This document shows, piece after piece, positions 17,606 to 25,945 of a DNA stretch of 64,000 nucleotides. Both the position numbers and the translations under genes were made by a program. The notes beneath the pieces were generated by a model, which was not told where the DNA came from, made no database searches, and saw nothing but the letters and a program-made list of their open reading frames with translations. Source of the stretch: Actinomadura rifamycini DSM 43936 (GTDB lineage Bacteria > Actinomycetota > Actinomycetes > Streptosporangiales > Streptosporangiaceae); the NCBI RefSeq assembly GCF_000425065.1, contig NZ_AULB01000007.1, forward strand, positions 248,001 to 312,000, in the 5' to 3' direction. Position 1 is the first letter of the stretch. The number at the start of each line of letters is the position of its first letter.

Positions 17606-18074
17606 CAGCACTACTACGCGACGCGGGCGGACCTCGTCGCGGACGCGGTCACCCGGGCGGTGCGGGCGCTCGACGCCCGCATCGAGGCGTCGATCCGGGC
17701 GGCGGGCGCCGAAGGCGACCCCGAGACGATCCTGCGCTAGTGCCTCTACGCGATCCTGGCCGCGACGAGGAGGGCCTGCGGCTGCTCCGGCTGTCCGTCG
17801 CGGTGCTCGGGCAGGCGGTGTCCGACCCGGCCATGGCCGCCGTGCTCGCCCCCGGCGACGACGGGCTGCTGCCGTTCACGGCGGACCTCATCGCCGCCGC
17901 CCGCGCCGCCCGCGGCACCCCGGCCCGCGGCGACGACCGCGTCGCCGCCGACATCTGCTGGACGCTCGCCACCGGCCTCGGCGTCGACGTCGCGCTGGGC
18001 CACCGCTCCCCGACGCCGCCAAGGCGGTGCTCGACCACCACGTCGACACCGTCCTCGCCCCGCCCACCGCCTGA
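17606..18074 (+). pseudogene. Degraded TetR-family regulator
   Basis: The reading QHYYATRADLVADAVTRAV is the end of a TetR helix-turn-helix and the start of helix 4, but the rest of the DNA-binding domain before it is absent. Translation continues to an in-frame TAG at 17738-17740, resumes with CLYAILA, shifts frame into DEEGLRLLRLSVAVLGQAV and LLPFTADLIAAARAARGT, then shifts again near 18010 to end as DAAKAVLDHHVDTVLAPPTA. One stop, two frameshifts and a lost N-terminus make it a pseudogene. No intact target is adjacent except the methyltransferase just upstream. Confidence 0.75.
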
Positions 18075-18285
18075 CCTCCCGCCGGACGCCTCGGGGCCCG
18101 CCCGCCAAGGCCGACCGGCCCCCGCGTCCGCCGCCCCCGGCACCTCCGTACAGACCCTCATGACGGGGCCGACGGCAGGCCCACCGGCGACCCTCGATCG
18201 ACTCGCCCCGCGTCCGCACGTCCCGCGACACCGCGCTCCCCGGCGGGACGGCGTTCGGCTCGGCGGGCAGGGCCGACCGGGCGGG

Positions 18286-19191
18286 TCAGGGGGCGGGGCG
18301 GCGGGCGGCGCGGGCGAGGAGGTCGGCGGCGGGGCCGGCGGGGTCGGTGCCGGTGCGCCAGACCGCGCGGAGGGAGCGTTCGAGCGTCATGCCCTCGATG
18401 GGGATCTCGGCGAGGGTCCCGGCGGCGAGGTCGGGGCCGACGACGAGCTCGCTGATCAGGGCGGGCCCGGCGCCGGCGGCGACGGCGTTGCGAACAGCCG
18501 TGCCGGAGCCGAGTTCCAGCAGCGGCGGGGCGAGTTCGAGGTCGCGGGCGGCCATCGCGCGGACGGCGGCCTCCCGGGTGCCCGAGCCCGCCTCCCGGCT
18601 GATCAGCGGCGTCGCGGCGACCTCGGCGGGCGGAACCGGGCGGGCGCGGCGGGCCCAGCGGTGGCCGGGCGGCGCGACGAGGACGAGCCGGTCGCCCGCG
18701 ACGGCCCGGCTGCGCAGGCCGGACGGGCGCCCGGGGGACTCGATGAAGCCGATGTCGACGTCGCCGTTCCGCGCGAGCTCGCAGACGCGGGCCGAGTTCG
18801 TCACCTGCATGCCGACGTGGAGGCCGGGGTCGTCGCGGCGGAGGTCGCCGATCCAGGCGGGCAGCAGGTGCTCGGCGACGGTGACGCTGGCCGCGACCGT
18901 GAGCCGCCCGCTGCGTTCGCGGCGGAGCGCCTCGGCGCCGTCGGTGAGCGCGGTGAGGTCGTCCAGGACGCGGCGGGCCCACCCGGTCACCAGCAGCCCG
19001 GCGGGGGTGAGGGCGGAGCCGCGGCGGGTCCGGTCGACGAGGCGGAGGCCGAGCCGCCGTTCGAGGCGCGACAGCCGCTTGCTGGCGGACGGCTGGCTGA
19101 CGCGCAGTTCGGCGGCCGCGGCGGTCAGGCTGCCGTGCTCGGCGACCAGGACGAGCAGCCGCAGCGATTCGACGTCCGGCGGCGCGGTCAT
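18286..19191 (-). CDS. LysR-family transcriptional regulator
   Basis: 301 residues. The N-terminal winged helix (about 5-65: LRLLVLVAEHGSLTAAAAELRVSQPSASKRLSRLERRLGLRL) is followed by a LysR substrate-binding domain (about 90-290) with the usual ISREAGSGTREAAVRAM effector region. It is divergent from the UPF0324 membrane protein at 19263 with 71 bases between starts, a common pairing in which the LysR protein controls the exporter (YeiE/YeiH-like). Confidence 0.92.
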   Translation of the reverse strand: MTAPPDVESLRLLVLVAEHGSLTAAAAELRVSQPSASKRLSRLERRLGLRLVDRTRRGSALTPAGLLVTGWARRVLDDLTALTDGAEALRRERSGRLTVAASVTVAEHLLPAWIGDLRRDDPGLHVGMQVTNSARVCELARNGDVDIGFIESPGRPSGLRSRAVAGDRLVLVAPPGHRWARRARPVPPAEVAATPLISREAGSGTREAAVRAMAARDLELAPPLLELGSGTAVRNAVAAGAGPALISELVVGPDLAAGTLAEIPIEGMTLERSLRAVWRTGTDPAGPAADLLARAARRPAP

Positions 19192-19262
19192 GCCCCGAGG
19201 CTATGACGTGAGGTCGAACCGCCCGGTACCGGGATGGCCCGGACGGGCGGAGGCTCGGTGGC
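19192..19262. promoter_or_regulatory. Divergent promoter of LysR regulator and YeiH-like gene
   Basis: A 71-base gap containing CCCGGTACCGGG, a perfect 12-base palindrome, and a TATGACGTGAGGTCGAA stretch, both candidate LysR contacts. No ribosome site better than a weak GGAGG precedes the ATG at 19263. Confidence 0.3.
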
Positions 19263-20297
19263 ATGGACGTCGAACGCGAACGGGCCGAGAACCGCCGGAC
19301 GGCGCGCGCCCGCGGCGCGCGGGCCCGGTGGGCCGCCGCCGGGCCGGGGGTGTCGGTGGCGGCGACCGGGGCGGGCGCGGCGATGGTGCTCGCCGGGTTC
19401 GCGCCGGCGCTGAGCCCGCTGACGGTCGCGGTGCTGCTGGGGGTGGTCGCGGGCGGCGCGCTGCCTGCGGCGACGGCGGACGGCCTGGCGTGGGCGACGC
19501 GGAGGTTCCTGAGGGCGGGGGTGGTGCTCCTCGGGTTGCAGCTCGGCCTCGCGGAGGTGCTGCGGCTCGGCCCCGGGACGCTCGCCGCGGTGGTCGTGAC
19601 GGTCGCGGCGGGGTTCGCCGGAACGATCGCGCTCGGCCGGCTCGTCGGGGTGCCGCGGGGACTCGGCCTGATGGTCGCGACGGGGTTCTCGGTCTGCGGG
19701 GCGTCGGCGATCGCGGCGATGGACGGGGCCGCCAGGACCGAGCGGGAGGACGTCGCGGGCGGTGTCGCGCTCGTGACGGTCTACGGGAGCGCGGCGATGG
19801 TGCTCGTCCCGTTCCTCGGCGCCCGGGTGTTCGGGCTGGACGGCGAGGCGCTCGGGATGTGGGCGGGGCTGAGCGTGCACGAGGTCGGGCAGGTGGTGGC
19901 GGCCGCGTCGCCGGCGGGCGCGGCGGCGGTGGGGACGGCCGTGGTCGTGAAGCTCACCCGCGTGGTGCTGCTCGCGCCGATGGTCGCGGCGGTGGGCGTC
20001 CTGGAGCGGCGGCGGCCGGGCGGCGCGGGGGCGCGGCCGCCGATCGTTCCGCTCTTCGTGGTCGGGTTCCTGGCGGCCGTGGCGCTGCGCGGCGCGGACG
20101 TCCTGCCCGGGGCCGTCCTGGCGGGCGCGGCGGACGTCTCGACGGTGCTGCTGGCCGCCGCGATGTTCGGGCTCGGGACGTCCGTGCGCGTCGGGACGCT
20201 GCTGCGGACGGGACGGCGCGGCCTGTTGCTCGGCGCGCTCTCGACGGCCCTGGTGGGCGGCGTGTCGCTCGGGGCACTGACCGTCCTCGGCGCGTGA
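19263..20297 (+). CDS. UPF0324/YeiH-type membrane protein, putative anion exporter
   Basis: 344 residues with about ten hydrophobic helices. The family core is present: LRAGVVLLGLQLGLAEVL near residue 85, GLMVATGFSVCGASAIAAMDG near 140, GLSVHEVGQVVAAASPAGAAAVGTAVVVKLTRVVLLAP near 200-240. YeiH-like proteins are proposed sulfate/sulfite exporters; the function is not proven here. The Arg-rich N-terminus (residues 3-25) is longer than usual. Controlled probably by the divergent LysR protein. Confidence 0.88.
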   Translation: MDVERERAENRRTARARGARARWAAAGPGVSVAATGAGAAMVLAGFAPALSPLTVAVLLGVVAGGALPAATADGLAWATRRFLRAGVVLLGLQLGLAEVLRLGPGTLAAVVVTVAAGFAGTIALGRLVGVPRGLGLMVATGFSVCGASAIAAMDGAARTEREDVAGGVALVTVYGSAAMVLVPFLGARVFGLDGEALGMWAGLSVHEVGQVVAAASPAGAAAVGTAVVVKLTRVVLLAPMVAAVGVLERRRPGGAGARPPIVPLFVVGFLAAVALRGADVLPGAVLAGAADVSTVLLAAAMFGLGTSVRVGTLLRTGRRGLLLGALSTALVGGVSLGALTVLGA

Positions 20298-20303
20298 CGG
20301 GCC

Positions 20304-20325
20304 GCCCGGACGGGCCGGTCCGGGC
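20304..20325. terminator. Hairpin between convergent YeiH-like and SMI1 genes
   Basis: GCCCGGAC and GTCCGGGC form a perfect 8-bp stem around a 6-base loop, seven bases past the YeiH-like stop, followed by a second GGTCCGGGC copy. GC-only hairpin without a T tract, as is common in actinobacteria; could serve both convergent genes. Confidence 0.45.
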
Positions 20326-20358
20326 CGGTCCGGGCGGGGCCGGGGCCCGCCCGGGGCG

Positions 20359-21894
20359 TCACCGCACGCTTCCCTCGAAGTACTCCGGGGCGTCGAGCGG
20401 CTCGTCGGGCCGGAACCCTTCGGCCCACTCGCGGATCTGGCCGGGCGCGGGGTCGCCCGCGAGCTCCGCGGCGGACAGGCCGGGCACCGCGCCGACCTCC
20501 CGCCACTGCTCGGGCGACAGCGTCAGCGACAGCAGCCCGTCCAGTTCGCGGACCACTCCGAGGCCCCGGACGGCCGACCCGGACAGGTCGAGCGCCTGCA
20601 GGCGCGGCAACGTCCGCAGGACGCCGAGGTCGACGGGCTCGCTCGTCTTGAGCCGCACCGCGCGCAGGGCCGGGTGCCCGGCGAGGGGCGCGAGGTCCAC
20701 CGCGCCGAGTTCGACTTGCAGCATCTCCACCGGCGCGTCGCGCAGCGGGGCGAGGTCGGCGGGGCCGTCCCCGAACAGCGTCACCGCGTGCAGGTGCGGC
20801 GCGCTGCGGACGGGGCTCAGATCGACGTCGCGGACCTTGTCGACGACGAGGTGCCGGATCCGCTTCGGCTTCGCCGGGATGGGGGCGTTCCCGCGCCAGA
20901 ACGACTTGCTCGGGTCCAGGTAGCTCGGGAACTCCGCGTCCACGTGGAGGTATCCCTCGTCGTTCCGGTACGCGCCGCGGTCGAGGGCCGCCACCAGGGC
21001 GCGCAGCATGTGCGTGACGGACGGGGCGACGAGCATCGGCGCGCCCCCGTAGTTCCGCCCCATGCGGATGACCTGCCCCGGACGTCCGGCCGGTCCGGGG
21101 TCCATGTCGACCGCGAGGAAGTCGCCGCCGGTGCTCGTCGCGAACGGCACCCATTTCGGAGTGCCGACCCACCGCCGGACGACCCCGGGCGGAGTCCCGC
21201 CGGGCGTCGACCACAGCGGGTTCATCCTCCACGACCACGGCTCCTCGTGCTCGACGAGCGTCGTGCTCTCCAGCGCGAACCACGGATGGTTGTGGAAGAG
21301 CCCGGTGTCCTCGTCCCCGTCCGCCTCGCCGTACAGGGCCAGCAGGTCGGGCGGGAGCTCGCCGTCGAACCGGTCCAGCAGCGCCGCCCGCTCGTCCTCG
21401 GCCAGCGGCTCGGCCAGCCATTCCTCCTCCTCGAGGATCTCCCGGCGTTTGCGCAGGTACTCGCGGAACAGCCGGACGGCCTCGTCCGGGTCCCCGGCGA
21501 ACGTCGGGTTCGCGCAGGGCGGTTCGAGGGCGCCGGGCTGCTCCGGGAGGACGTCCGGCCGCAGCACGTACAGGACCCGGTCACGCTCGTACCGGGAGCG
21601 CGTGAGCGACCGTCCGACCACCGCCTCGAACCGCCCCGAGGGCTCGACGAGCAGTTCGACCGCCACCTCCTCTCCCCCGCCGACCAGCTCGTACAGCTTC
21701 CGCACGTCGAGAGAGGGCGACAGGGAGTCGCCGTCGCCCTCCGTCTCGTACCAGCTTCCGGTGCCGCCCCTGCCGTGCGGCGTGGCGTACTCGCGCACCA
21801 GCGCCCGGCGCCATCCGTCCGGCGCGCCTTTCATGATCTCTTCGGCCGCGTGCAGCAGCACACCGTGCGCGGCCTCCCTCTGGTGATCATCCAT
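20359..21894 (-). CDS. SMI1/KNR4-type protein with C-terminal repeat region
   Basis: 511 residues. The N-terminal 100 residues resemble a DUF-like module (GSWYETEGDGDSLSPSLDVRKLYELV). The middle part is an SMI1/KNR4 domain (about 190-330: LPPDLLALYGEADGDEDTGLF, RRWVGTPKWVPFATSTGGDFLAVDMDPGPAGRPGQVI), the fold used by many immunity proteins and cell-wall regulators. From about residue 355 there are degenerate leucine-rich-type repeats (LSPVRSAPHLHAVTLFG, LAPLAGHPALRAVRLK, LGVLRTLPRLQALDLSGSAV). No toxin gene is adjacent, so a role as an immunity protein is only a possibility. Confidence 0.85.
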   Translation of the reverse strand: MDDHQREAAHGVLLHAAEEIMKGAPDGWRRALVREYATPHGRGGTGSWYETEGDGDSLSPSLDVRKLYELVGGGEEVAVELLVEPSGRFEAVVGRSLTRSRYERDRVLYVLRPDVLPEQPGALEPPCANPTFAGDPDEAVRLFREYLRKRREILEEEEWLAEPLAEDERAALLDRFDGELPPDLLALYGEADGDEDTGLFHNHPWFALESTTLVEHEEPWSWRMNPLWSTPGGTPPGVVRRWVGTPKWVPFATSTGGDFLAVDMDPGPAGRPGQVIRMGRNYGGAPMLVAPSVTHMLRALVAALDRGAYRNDEGYLHVDAEFPSYLDPSKSFWRGNAPIPAKPKRIRHLVVDKVRDVDLSPVRSAPHLHAVTLFGDGPADLAPLRDAPVEMLQVELGAVDLAPLAGHPALRAVRLKTSEPVDLGVLRTLPRLQALDLSGSAVRGLGVVRELDGLLSLTLSPEQWREVGAVPGLSAAELAGDPAPGQIREWAEGFRPDEPLDAPEYFEGSVR

Positions 21895-21931
21895 AGCGGG
21901 CAGTTCTACCGTTTCCCCCCGACACCGCCGG

Positions 21932-23311
21932 TCACGCGGGTGCGGGGGCGCGGCCGGGGGTCAGCGGCAGCGCGGCGGCCGCGCCGGCGGCGGCGGCGAC
22001 CGCGGCGAGGGTGAACGCCCCGGTGAAGCCGTCGAGGGTGGTTCCGGCCAGGCTCGCGGCGGCGACGCTCGAGACGACGGCGGCGCCGAACGACGCGCCG
22101 AACTCGTGGAACGAGCTGACGATGCCGGAGGCGATCCCGGCCTCGTGGGGCGCGACGCGGCCGAGCGCGGTCGCCGAGGCGACGACGAACAGGGCGCCGG
22201 TGCCCGCCGCCGCGACCGACACCCCGGCGACGACGGCGACCGGGTTCAGCGACACCGCCGGGGCCGCCATGCCGGCCGCCGCGACCAGCAGGCCCGCGAC
22301 GGCCGGCGCCCGGCCGCCCCACCGGCCGATGACCCGCCCGGTCGCGTTCGCGCCGAGCATCGTCGCGACCGCGACCGGCAGGAACAGCAGGCCCGTCCGG
22401 AGGGCGCCGTAGCCGCGGGCGTGCTGGAAGTAGAACGTGCCGAGGAAGAACACCGCGATCATCAGGGCCGTCGCCATGAAGATGAGGAACGCGCCCGTCG
22501 CGACCGGGCGCCGCGCCAGGAGCCGGACGTCCATCAGCGGGGACGCGGCCCGCCGCTGCCAGAGCGCGAACAGCGCGTAGCCGACGGCGGCGGCGAGGAC
22601 GAGCAGGCCGGTGCGCGCGGTGAGCCAGCCGTCCTCGCCCGCCCCGATGAGCGCGTAGATCAGCGCGGCCGAGGAGCCGGTCACCAGGACGGCGCCGGGC
22701 ACGTCGACGCGGCCCCGCGCGGCGGCGGGCGGCCGCGCGGGCAGCAGGACGGCGAGGGCGGCGGCGATCGCCGCGCCGATCGGCACGTTGACGAGGAAGA
22801 CCCACGACCAGCCGGGGCCCGCGGTGAGCAGGCCGCCGAGCAGGACGCCGAGGGCCGCCCCGCCGCCGCCGAGCGCGGACCACACGCCGAGGGCCTTGTT
22901 GCGCTCGTCCCCGTCGAACAGCGCCACGACCAGCGACAGCGCGGCGGGCGACAGCAGCGCCGCGCCCGCGCCCTGCGCGACGCGCCCGGCCAGCAGCACG
23001 GCGGCGGACCCGGCGAGGCCGGTCGCGAGGGACGCCGCGGTGAACAGCAGGAGCCCGGCGAGCACGACGCGCTTGGCGCCGGCCAGGTCCGCGATGCGCC
23101 CGCCGAGCAGCATCAGCCCGCCGAAGGTGAGGGTGTACGCGCTGACCGTCCAGGTCAGGGCCTCGCGGCCGACGCCGAGGTCGGCCTCGATGTGGGGCAG
23201 CGCGATGGCCACGACCGTGACGTCGAGGATCAGCATGAGCTGCGCCACCCCGAGGAAACCGAGCACGCGCCACCGTGCCGGGTGCGGCGTCGCCGCGGGC
23301 GACTGGGTCAT
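21932..23311 (-). CDS. MFS drug exporter, DHA2 (EmrB/QacA) type
   Basis: 459-residue integral membrane protein with about 14 helices. DHA2 signatures are LMLILDVTVVAIALPHIEADLGVGREALTWTVSAYTLTFGGLMLLGGRIADLAGAKRV (motif A with D and G conserved) and the antiporter motif C region GPGWSWVFLVNVPIGAAIA. It probably exports hydrophobic drugs by proton antiport. The ATG start (MTQSPAAT) has GGGAGGACCCG. Divergent from the TetR gene at 23404, with two AACTCGTA/TACGAGTT operators between them, so it is presumably repressed by that protein. Confidence 0.93.
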   Translation of the reverse strand: MTQSPAATPHPARWRVLGFLGVAQLMLILDVTVVAIALPHIEADLGVGREALTWTVSAYTLTFGGLMLLGGRIADLAGAKRVVLAGLLLFTAASLATGLAGSAAVLLAGRVAQGAGAALLSPAALSLVVALFDGDERNKALGVWSALGGGGAALGVLLGGLLTAGPGWSWVFLVNVPIGAAIAAALAVLLPARPPAAARGRVDVPGAVLVTGSSAALIYALIGAGEDGWLTARTGLLVLAAAVGYALFALWQRRAASPLMDVRLLARRPVATGAFLIFMATALMIAVFFLGTFYFQHARGYGALRTGLLFLPVAVATMLGANATGRVIGRWGGRAPAVAGLLVAAAGMAAPAVSLNPVAVVAGVSVAAAGTGALFVVASATALGRVAPHEAGIASGIVSSFHEFGASFGAAVVSSVAAASLAGTTLDGFTGAFTLAAVAAAAGAAAALPLTPGRAPAPA

Positions 23312-23330
23312 CGGGTCCTCCCGGTGCAAT

Positions 23331-23354
23331 AACTCGTACATCTGAATACGAGTT
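23331..23354. promoter_or_regulatory. TetR operator O1
   Basis: Inverted repeat AACTCGTA - 8 bases - TACGAGTT, perfect arms, 20 bases upstream of the MFS start codon on the minus side. It covers the MFS promoter/leader. Confidence 0.75.
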
Positions 23355-23367
23355 CTGCGGCCACCAT

Positions 23368-23391
23368 AACTCATACATGGCCGTACGAGTT
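23368..23391. promoter_or_regulatory. TetR operator O2
   Basis: Second copy, AACTCATA - 8 bases - TACGAGTT (one arm mismatch), ending 13 bases before the TetR start. The two copies are 37 bases apart centre to centre and together give coordinated repression of tetR and the MFS gene. Confidence 0.75.
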
Positions 23392-23403
23392 AGAGTGATG
23401 TCC

Positions 23404-23982
23404 ATGACCGCACCCTCCGCCCGTCCCCGGCGCCGGGCCGACGCCGAGCGCAGCATCGCCCGCATCGTGTCCGCCGCCCGCACCCTGCTGAGCTCCGACC
23501 CGAACGCGAGCACGGACGACATCGCCCGCGCGGCGGGCGTCGGGCGGATGACCCTGTACGGGCACTTCCGCACCCGCGCCGACCTGGTCGAGGCCGCGCT
23601 CACCGACGCCCTGCGGGACGGCGAAGCGGTGCTGGCGGCCGTGGACCTGTCGGGGGACCCCCGCGCGGCGATCGGCAGGCTGCTCGCGTCGAGCTGGGAG
23701 CTGGTGGCCGAGTCGGGGGCGCTGCTGGCCGCCGCCGAGGACGTGCTCCCGGCGGGCCGCGTCCGCGAACTGCACGACCCGCCCGCCCGGCGCATGGCCG
23801 ACCTCGTCCGCCGGGGCCGCGACGAAGGCGTGATGCGCACCGACCTGCCCGAGGCGTGGCTCGTCGGCGCCGTCCACTACCTCGTGCACGGCGCGGCCAC
23901 CGAGGTCCGCGCGGGACGCCTCGCCGCCGAGGACGCCCCGGACGCGGTGACGAAGTCGGTCCTGTCCGTCCTGACGGGCTAG
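23404..23982 (+). CDS. TetR-family repressor of the adjacent MFS exporter
   Basis: 192 residues. N-terminal helix-turn-helix at about residues 15-60 (RIVSAARTLLSSDPNASTDDIARAAGVGRMTLYGHFRTRADLVEAAL); the C-terminal ligand domain has EAWLVGAVHYLVHGAATEVRAG. The ATG at 23404 is chosen; an ATG two codons earlier is equally possible. Autoregulation through the O2 site is likely since it overlaps the promoter. Confidence 0.92.
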   Translation: MTAPSARPRRRADAERSIARIVSAARTLLSSDPNASTDDIARAAGVGRMTLYGHFRTRADLVEAALTDALRDGEAVLAAVDLSGDPRAAIGRLLASSWELVAESGALLAAAEDVLPAGRVRELHDPPARRMADLVRRGRDEGVMRTDLPEAWLVGAVHYLVHGAATEVRAGRLAAEDAPDAVTKSVLSVLTG

Positions 23983-24019
23983 CCTCGCAGCCCCCGGGAC
24001 GTCCGGCGCCCCGGTTTCG

Positions 24020-24850
24020 TCAGGGAAGCGTCAGCAGGACGACGGCGGCCGCGGCTCCCGCCAGCCCCGCCCCCTGCGCGGCCGACAGCCGCTCGCGCAG
24101 CCAGCCGACGCCCGCCAGCACGGGCACCACGGGGTACAGCGACGCCAGGACGACCGCGACGACGGTGAGCTGCTCGCGGGCGGCCTCCAGGTACAGGACG
24201 AGCGCCGCCGCGGCGACCGTCCCGTTCGCCGCCGCCCACAGCGCCGTCCGCGCGTCCGGCGGCCCCGCGCGCCGCGCCGGCGCCGCGATCACGAGCACGG
24301 CCGCGACCCGTCCGGCCGCGACCGGCCACGCGCCGGACTCGTCGCCCGCCTGCGCGAGCGCGAGGTACTGCACCCCGATGCCGAGGCTCGCGACGAGGCC
24401 GTCCCGCAGCGCGGCGCGCGCCGGGCCCCGCTCGTCCGGGCGGGACCGCGACACCAGCCACAGCGCGGGCAGCACCACCGCGATGCCCGCCCAGGCCGGG
24501 GCCGAGGGCCGGTCGCCGAGCAGGACGACCCCGGCGGCGACGGGGAGCGCGACCCCGCCGACCGCGCTCACCGGCACCACCACGCTCATAGCGCCCCGCG
24601 CGATGCCCCGGTACAGGAAGACCATGGCCGCGCCCGTCCCGGCGCCCGACAGCGCGCCCCACGCCAGGTCCCCGGGCCGGACGTCCGGGGCCGGGAGCAG
24701 CAGCGCGGCGAGCAGCGCGCAGCCGAGGCCCCCGGCCTGGCCCAGGAAGGCGACGGCCCGGAAGTCGGCGCGGCGGGCCAGCAGCCCGCCGGCCACGTCG
24801 GCGACGCCGTAGCAGGCGGCCGAGCCGAGCGCGAGCGCCGCGCCGGTCAT
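24020..24850 (-). CDS. EamA/DMT-type transporter
   Basis: 276 residues, about ten membrane helices arranged as two EamA repeats (start ALALGSAACYGVADVAGGLLARR; second half TALWAAANGTVAAAALVLYLEAAREQLTVVAVVLASLYPVVPVLAGVGWLRERLSAAQ). Members export metabolites or drugs; the substrate is unknown. Its ATG overlaps the MarR stop (ATGA), so the two are translated together and the transporter is probably under MarR control. Confidence 0.9.
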   Translation of the reverse strand: MTGAALALGSAACYGVADVAGGLLARRADFRAVAFLGQAGGLGCALLAALLLPAPDVRPGDLAWGALSGAGTGAAMVFLYRGIARGAMSVVVPVSAVGGVALPVAAGVVLLGDRPSAPAWAGIAVVLPALWLVSRSRPDERGPARAALRDGLVASLGIGVQYLALAQAGDESGAWPVAAGRVAAVLVIAAPARRAGPPDARTALWAAANGTVAAAALVLYLEAAREQLTVVAVVLASLYPVVPVLAGVGWLRERLSAAQGAGLAGAAAAVVLLTLP

Positions 24851-25368
24851 GACGCCGGCCGGGCCCGGCGGTCCGCCTCCCCCACCGGGCAGACCGCCCC
24901 GTCGGTGCAGCACGCCCGGTCGCAGAGGCGGCACATGACGTCCGGGTCGCCGATCTCGTCGTAGAGGCGGCCGAGGAGCTTGCCGAGCAGCGCCCCGAGC
25001 GTCGCGCGCTCGTCGTCGTCCAGGACGGCGAGGGCGCCGGCCAGCGGAGCGCCGCGCGCGGCGAGCATCGTGCGCGCGGCCGCCCGTCCGGCGGGGGTCG
25101 GCCGGACGCGGACGACGCGGCCCGCGGCGGGCAGCCGCTCGACGAGCCCGGCGGCCTGCAGGCCGTCCACCATGCGGGCCGCCGCGGACTGGCTCAGCCC
25201 GACACGGCGGCCCAGCTCGGTGACGCCGAGCTCCGGGTCGTGCGCCAGGACGATCAGCGCCGCGGCCCCGCTCGGGCCGACCCCGCCCGCGCCGGCGGTG
25301 CCGGCGAGGATCACGTCGGTCACGGCCAGCGAGGCCGCCCCCAGCAGGTTCGCCACTCGATCATGCAT
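24847..25368 (-). CDS. MarR-family regulator with cysteine-rich tail
   Basis: 173 residues. The winged helix is at about residues 45-105 (LGVTELGRRVGLSQSAAARMVDGLQAAGLVERLP, wing RVRPTPAGRAAA). The C-terminus carries five cysteines in MCRLCDRACCTDGAVCPVG, a cluster that could bind metal or act as a thiol sensor. The start ATG lies inside a near-perfect palindrome (ATGCATGACTCATGCAT read on the plus strand) and no ribosome site is visible, so the mRNA may be leaderless and self-repressed. It is the first gene of a two-gene unit with the EamA transporter. Confidence 0.9.
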   Translation of the reverse strand: MHDRVANLLGAASLAVTDVILAGTAGAGGVGPSGAAALIVLAHDPELGVTELGRRVGLSQSAAARMVDGLQAAGLVERLPAAGRVVRVRPTPAGRAAARTMLAARGAPLAGALAVLDDDERATLGALLGKLLGRLYDEIGDPDVMCRLCDRACCTDGAVCPVGEADRRARPAS

Positions 25369-25379
25369 GACTCATGCAT
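25363..25379. promoter_or_regulatory. Palindromic operator overlapping the marR start codon
   Basis: ATGCATGACTCATGCAT is a 17-base palindrome around one central base (arms ATGCATGA and TCATGCAT). It covers the MarR start codon and the ten bases before it. MarR dimers bind such 16-20-base palindromes, so autorepression is the simplest reading. Confidence 0.65.
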
Positions 25380-25420
25380 ATCAAGGTCCGGACGACCGCG
25401 ACAAGGGCCGCGTCCCGGGG

Positions 25421-25945
25421 CTAGTCGGACGTCCAGAGGGTGTCGAGGCCGTGGCGCCCGGTCGGGATCGCCGAGGTGCCGGACGGGCGCGGCGCGGGGC
25501 GGCCGAGGGCGATGCCGGTCCGCACCCGCCACGGCTCGCCGAGCCCGGCGATCGCGGTGGCGCGCGCACTCTTCGCCTCCGGGAAGAACGTCACCGGGCA
25601 GGTCCCGAGCCCCAGCAGGTGGGCCGCGAGGACGATTGTCTGGGCGACGCGGCCGCCGTCGAACTCGGCGTCCGCGTGGCTCCGGTCGAGCGCGAGCAGG
25701 ACGACGACCGGGGCGGCGCGCAGGTGCAGCGCGTACGCGCCGCACTCGCTCAGCGCGCGGCGGGTCTCCGCGGAGCGGACCGTGTGGAACCGCCACGGCT
25801 GCCGGTTGCGCGCCGACCCCGTCCACCGCGCCGTGTCGAGGATCTCCCGCAGCGTCGCGTCGTCGACGTCCTCGCCGGTGAACCAGCGGGTCGCCCGCAC
25901 CGCGCGGAGCGCGGCGAGCGGGCCGGACGGGGGCCGGCCGGTCAC
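25421..25945 (-). CDS. Nitroreductase-family flavoprotein
   Basis: 174-residue FMN-dependent reductase. Recognisable parts are the N-terminal RAVRATRWFTGEDVDDATLREILDTARWTGSARNRQPWRFHTV (FMN-binding R and SxxNxQPW-like motif with SARNRQPW), the middle GGRVAQTIVLAAHLLGLGTCPVTFF and the C-terminal end. The GTG start overlaps the acetyltransferase stop as GTGA; longer in-frame starts would run back through that gene. It likely reduces nitro or quinone compounds with NAD(P)H; the substrate is unknown. Confidence 0.85.
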   Translation of the reverse strand: MTGRPPSGPLAALRAVRATRWFTGEDVDDATLREILDTARWTGSARNRQPWRFHTVRSAETRRALSECGAYALHLRAAPVVVLLALDRSHADAEFDGGRVAQTIVLAAHLLGLGTCPVTFFPEAKSARATAIAGLGEPWRVRTGIALGRPAPRPSGTSAIPTGRHGLDTLWTSD

